Position numbers and translations under genes: made by a program. Of a stretch of 64,000 nt of DNA, positions 63,056-64,000 are shown piece after piece. The stretch covers positions 62,001 through 126,000 of the forward strand of contig NZ_JACEHH010000014.1 of the NCBI RefSeq assembly GCF_014154935.1. The letters run 5' to 3'. Numbering within the stretch: position 1 is the stretch's first letter; each line of letters opens with the position of its first letter. Under the pieces are notes generated by a model, which did no database searches, had not been told where the DNA came from, and saw only the letters and a program-made list of their open reading frames with translations. Source of the DNA: Stieleria mannarensis. GTDB taxonomy: Bacteria; Planctomycetota; Planctomycetia; Pirellulales; Pirellulaceae.

Positions 63056-64000
63056 ATGATGCGAATCCTTGTCACCCTTGCGTTGGCATTGGTAATCACG
63101 TCGCACGTGATGGCCAGCGATCGGCTGAACGTGTTGTTCATCGCGGCGGATGATTTACGTTGCGACTTGGGGTGTTATGGGCACGCGTTGGCCAAGACGC
63201 CGCATCTGGATCGATTGGCACAGCGCGGGATTACTTTCGATCGGGCCTACTGCGCCCAGGCGCTTTGCAATCCTGCCCGCAGCAGTCTTTTGACCGGTCG
63301 CCGACCGAACACGTTGACGCAGTACAATTTGACGAAGCATTTCCGCGACGCGATTCCCGACGTCGTGACGCTGCCGCAGCACTTCAAACAGAACGGTTAC
63401 TTTTCCCAGAACGTCGGCAAGATCTTTCACAACTGGGCAACGGAGGTGAAAGGCGATCCGGCTTCCTGGAGCGTGCCGGCGGTGATGCATTTTGGGTCGC
63501 ATCGGCACGACGATGCGAAAGTCGAAGGAGAGCTTCCGCCGAATCTTGCCACGGCGATTCGGTGTGAATGTCGTGACGTTCCCGACGACGCCTATTACGA
63601 CGGGCGGATCACAAACCTCGCGGTCGATGCCTTGCGAGAGCGCGCTCAATCGGACCAGCCGTTTTTTTTGGCGGTCGGTTTTTGGAAACCCCATTTGCCC
63701 TTCAACGCGCCCAAGCGATATTGGGACTTGTACGATCGCGACGAAATCCCATTGCCACCGTGTCCGCAGTGGCCCGACGGAACACCCCGCATCGCCTGGC
63801 ATAACAGTCAGGAGTTGTTGGGAAAGGCCAAGCCGGCGACGTTGTCGCCCGACGACGAACAGGAACTGCGTCACGGTTATCTGGCCGGCATCAGTTACAT
63901 GGATGCACAAGTCGGGCGGCTGCTCGCTGAACTGGAGCGATTGAATCTGACCGAGCAGACGTTGATTGTGTTCTGGTCCGATCACGGTTTCCAGCTCGGC
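63056..64000 (+). CDS. Secreted sulfatase, iduronate-2-sulfatase-like (partial, runs off the end)
   Basis: The frame is open from the ATG at 63056 to the window end (315 codons). A signal peptide (ILVTLALALVITSHVMA) is followed by NVLFIAADDLRCDLGCYG with metal-binding Asp pair and the sulfatase motif ALCNPARSSLLTGRR, where the Cys becomes formylglycine. VGKIFHNW, KPHLPFNAPKRYW and FWSDHGFQLG fit iduronate-2-sulfatase relatives. It should hydrolyse sulfate esters of polysaccharides outside the cytoplasm. A second ATG at 63059 is possible. Regulation is unknown. Confidence 0.92.
   Translation, partial: MMRILVTLALALVITSHVMASDRLNVLFIAADDLRCDLGCYGHALAKTPHLDRLAQRGITFDRAYCAQALCNPARSSLLTGRRPNTLTQYNLTKHFRDAIPDVVTLPQHFKQNGYFSQNVGKIFHNWATEVKGDPASWSVPAVMHFGSHRHDDAKVEGELPPNLATAIRCECRDVPDDAYYDGRITNLAVDALRERAQSDQPFFLAVGFWKPHLPFNAPKRYWDLYDRDEIPLPPCPQWPDGTPRIAWHNSQELLGKAKPATLSPDDEQELRHGYLAGISYMDAQVGRLLAELERLNLTEQTLIVFWSDHGFQLG

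Noticed and set aside
1-64000. tRNA or rRNA genes
   Set aside because: I looked in the larger spacers for cloverleaf-like stems and TTCGAATCC-type loops and found none that I could support by eye.

Overview
The window looks like a chromosomal segment of a high-GC planctomycete, most likely Pirellulaceae (Rhodopirellula-like). The evidence is family content rather than any marker gene: two DUF1559 pseudopilin-like proteins ending in H-X9-DG, a planctomycete-type ECF sigma factor next to a Ser/Thr kinase with RDD segments, the remnant of a PVC-type dehydrogenase/heme-binding protein, a WxxGxW-repeat secreted protein, a secreted sulfatase, many lipoproteins and a chlamydia/spirochaete-type V-ATPase. 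No rRNA, tRNA, CRISPR array, prophage or intact transposase gene was seen. Intergenic spaces are full of short dispersed repeats, palindromes and microsatellite-like arrays.

Layout. 1-8,700: a serine hydrolase, a lipoprotein, a polytopic membrane protein, PdxA (vitamin B6), a gingipain-like C25 peptidase and a zinc-ribbon membrane protein. 8,850-14,720 (minus strand): FetAB-type ABC transporter, ECF sigma factor, Ser/Thr kinase and a dehydrogenase remnant, all tightly packed. 15,100-25,000: a secretin-like secreted protein, an M50-like membrane protease, a trypsin-like protease, ProB, PurF, an acyltransferase, Prs and a GlmU-type uridylyltransferase. 25,500-31,000: LpxL-like acyltransferase, a short UvrA, a small lipoprotein and DUF1559. 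31,100-41,900: thioesterase, MsrA, a sugar isomerase-like Tat protein, a carotenoid-type desaturase, a WxxGxW protein and a propionyl/acetyl-CoA synthetase. 42,000-49,500: a V-type ATPase operon. 50,000-64,000: two secreted beta-propeller proteins, a CAP-like protein, three related envelope genes, a second DUF1559, a GntR regulator with a DapA-family aldolase, and the start of a sulfatase.

How the genes work together. The V-ATPase genes run B-D-I-K-E-DUF2764-A, a circular permutation of the E-DUF2764-A-B-D-I-K order known from Chlamydia and Borrelia. The fetA-fetB-sigma-kinase run could tie a metal exporter to a signalling pair. The minus-strand cluster 54.2-57.8 kb encodes two paralogous envelope proteins plus a DUF11 lipoprotein that shares a short QVG...CxGC motif with one of them. 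PdxA, ProB, PurF, Prs, UvrA and the GlmU-like enzyme are housekeeping functions scattered as single genes or pairs, as is usual in planctomycetes.

Most worth a second look: the permuted V-ATPase operon, a 64-codon reading frame interrupted by one in-frame UGA (39,648-39,842), the internally deleted dehydrogenase remnant (8,856-9,251), the envelope gene cluster, the shortened UvrA, and several MITE-like palindromes, some of which supply the stop codon of the preceding gene.
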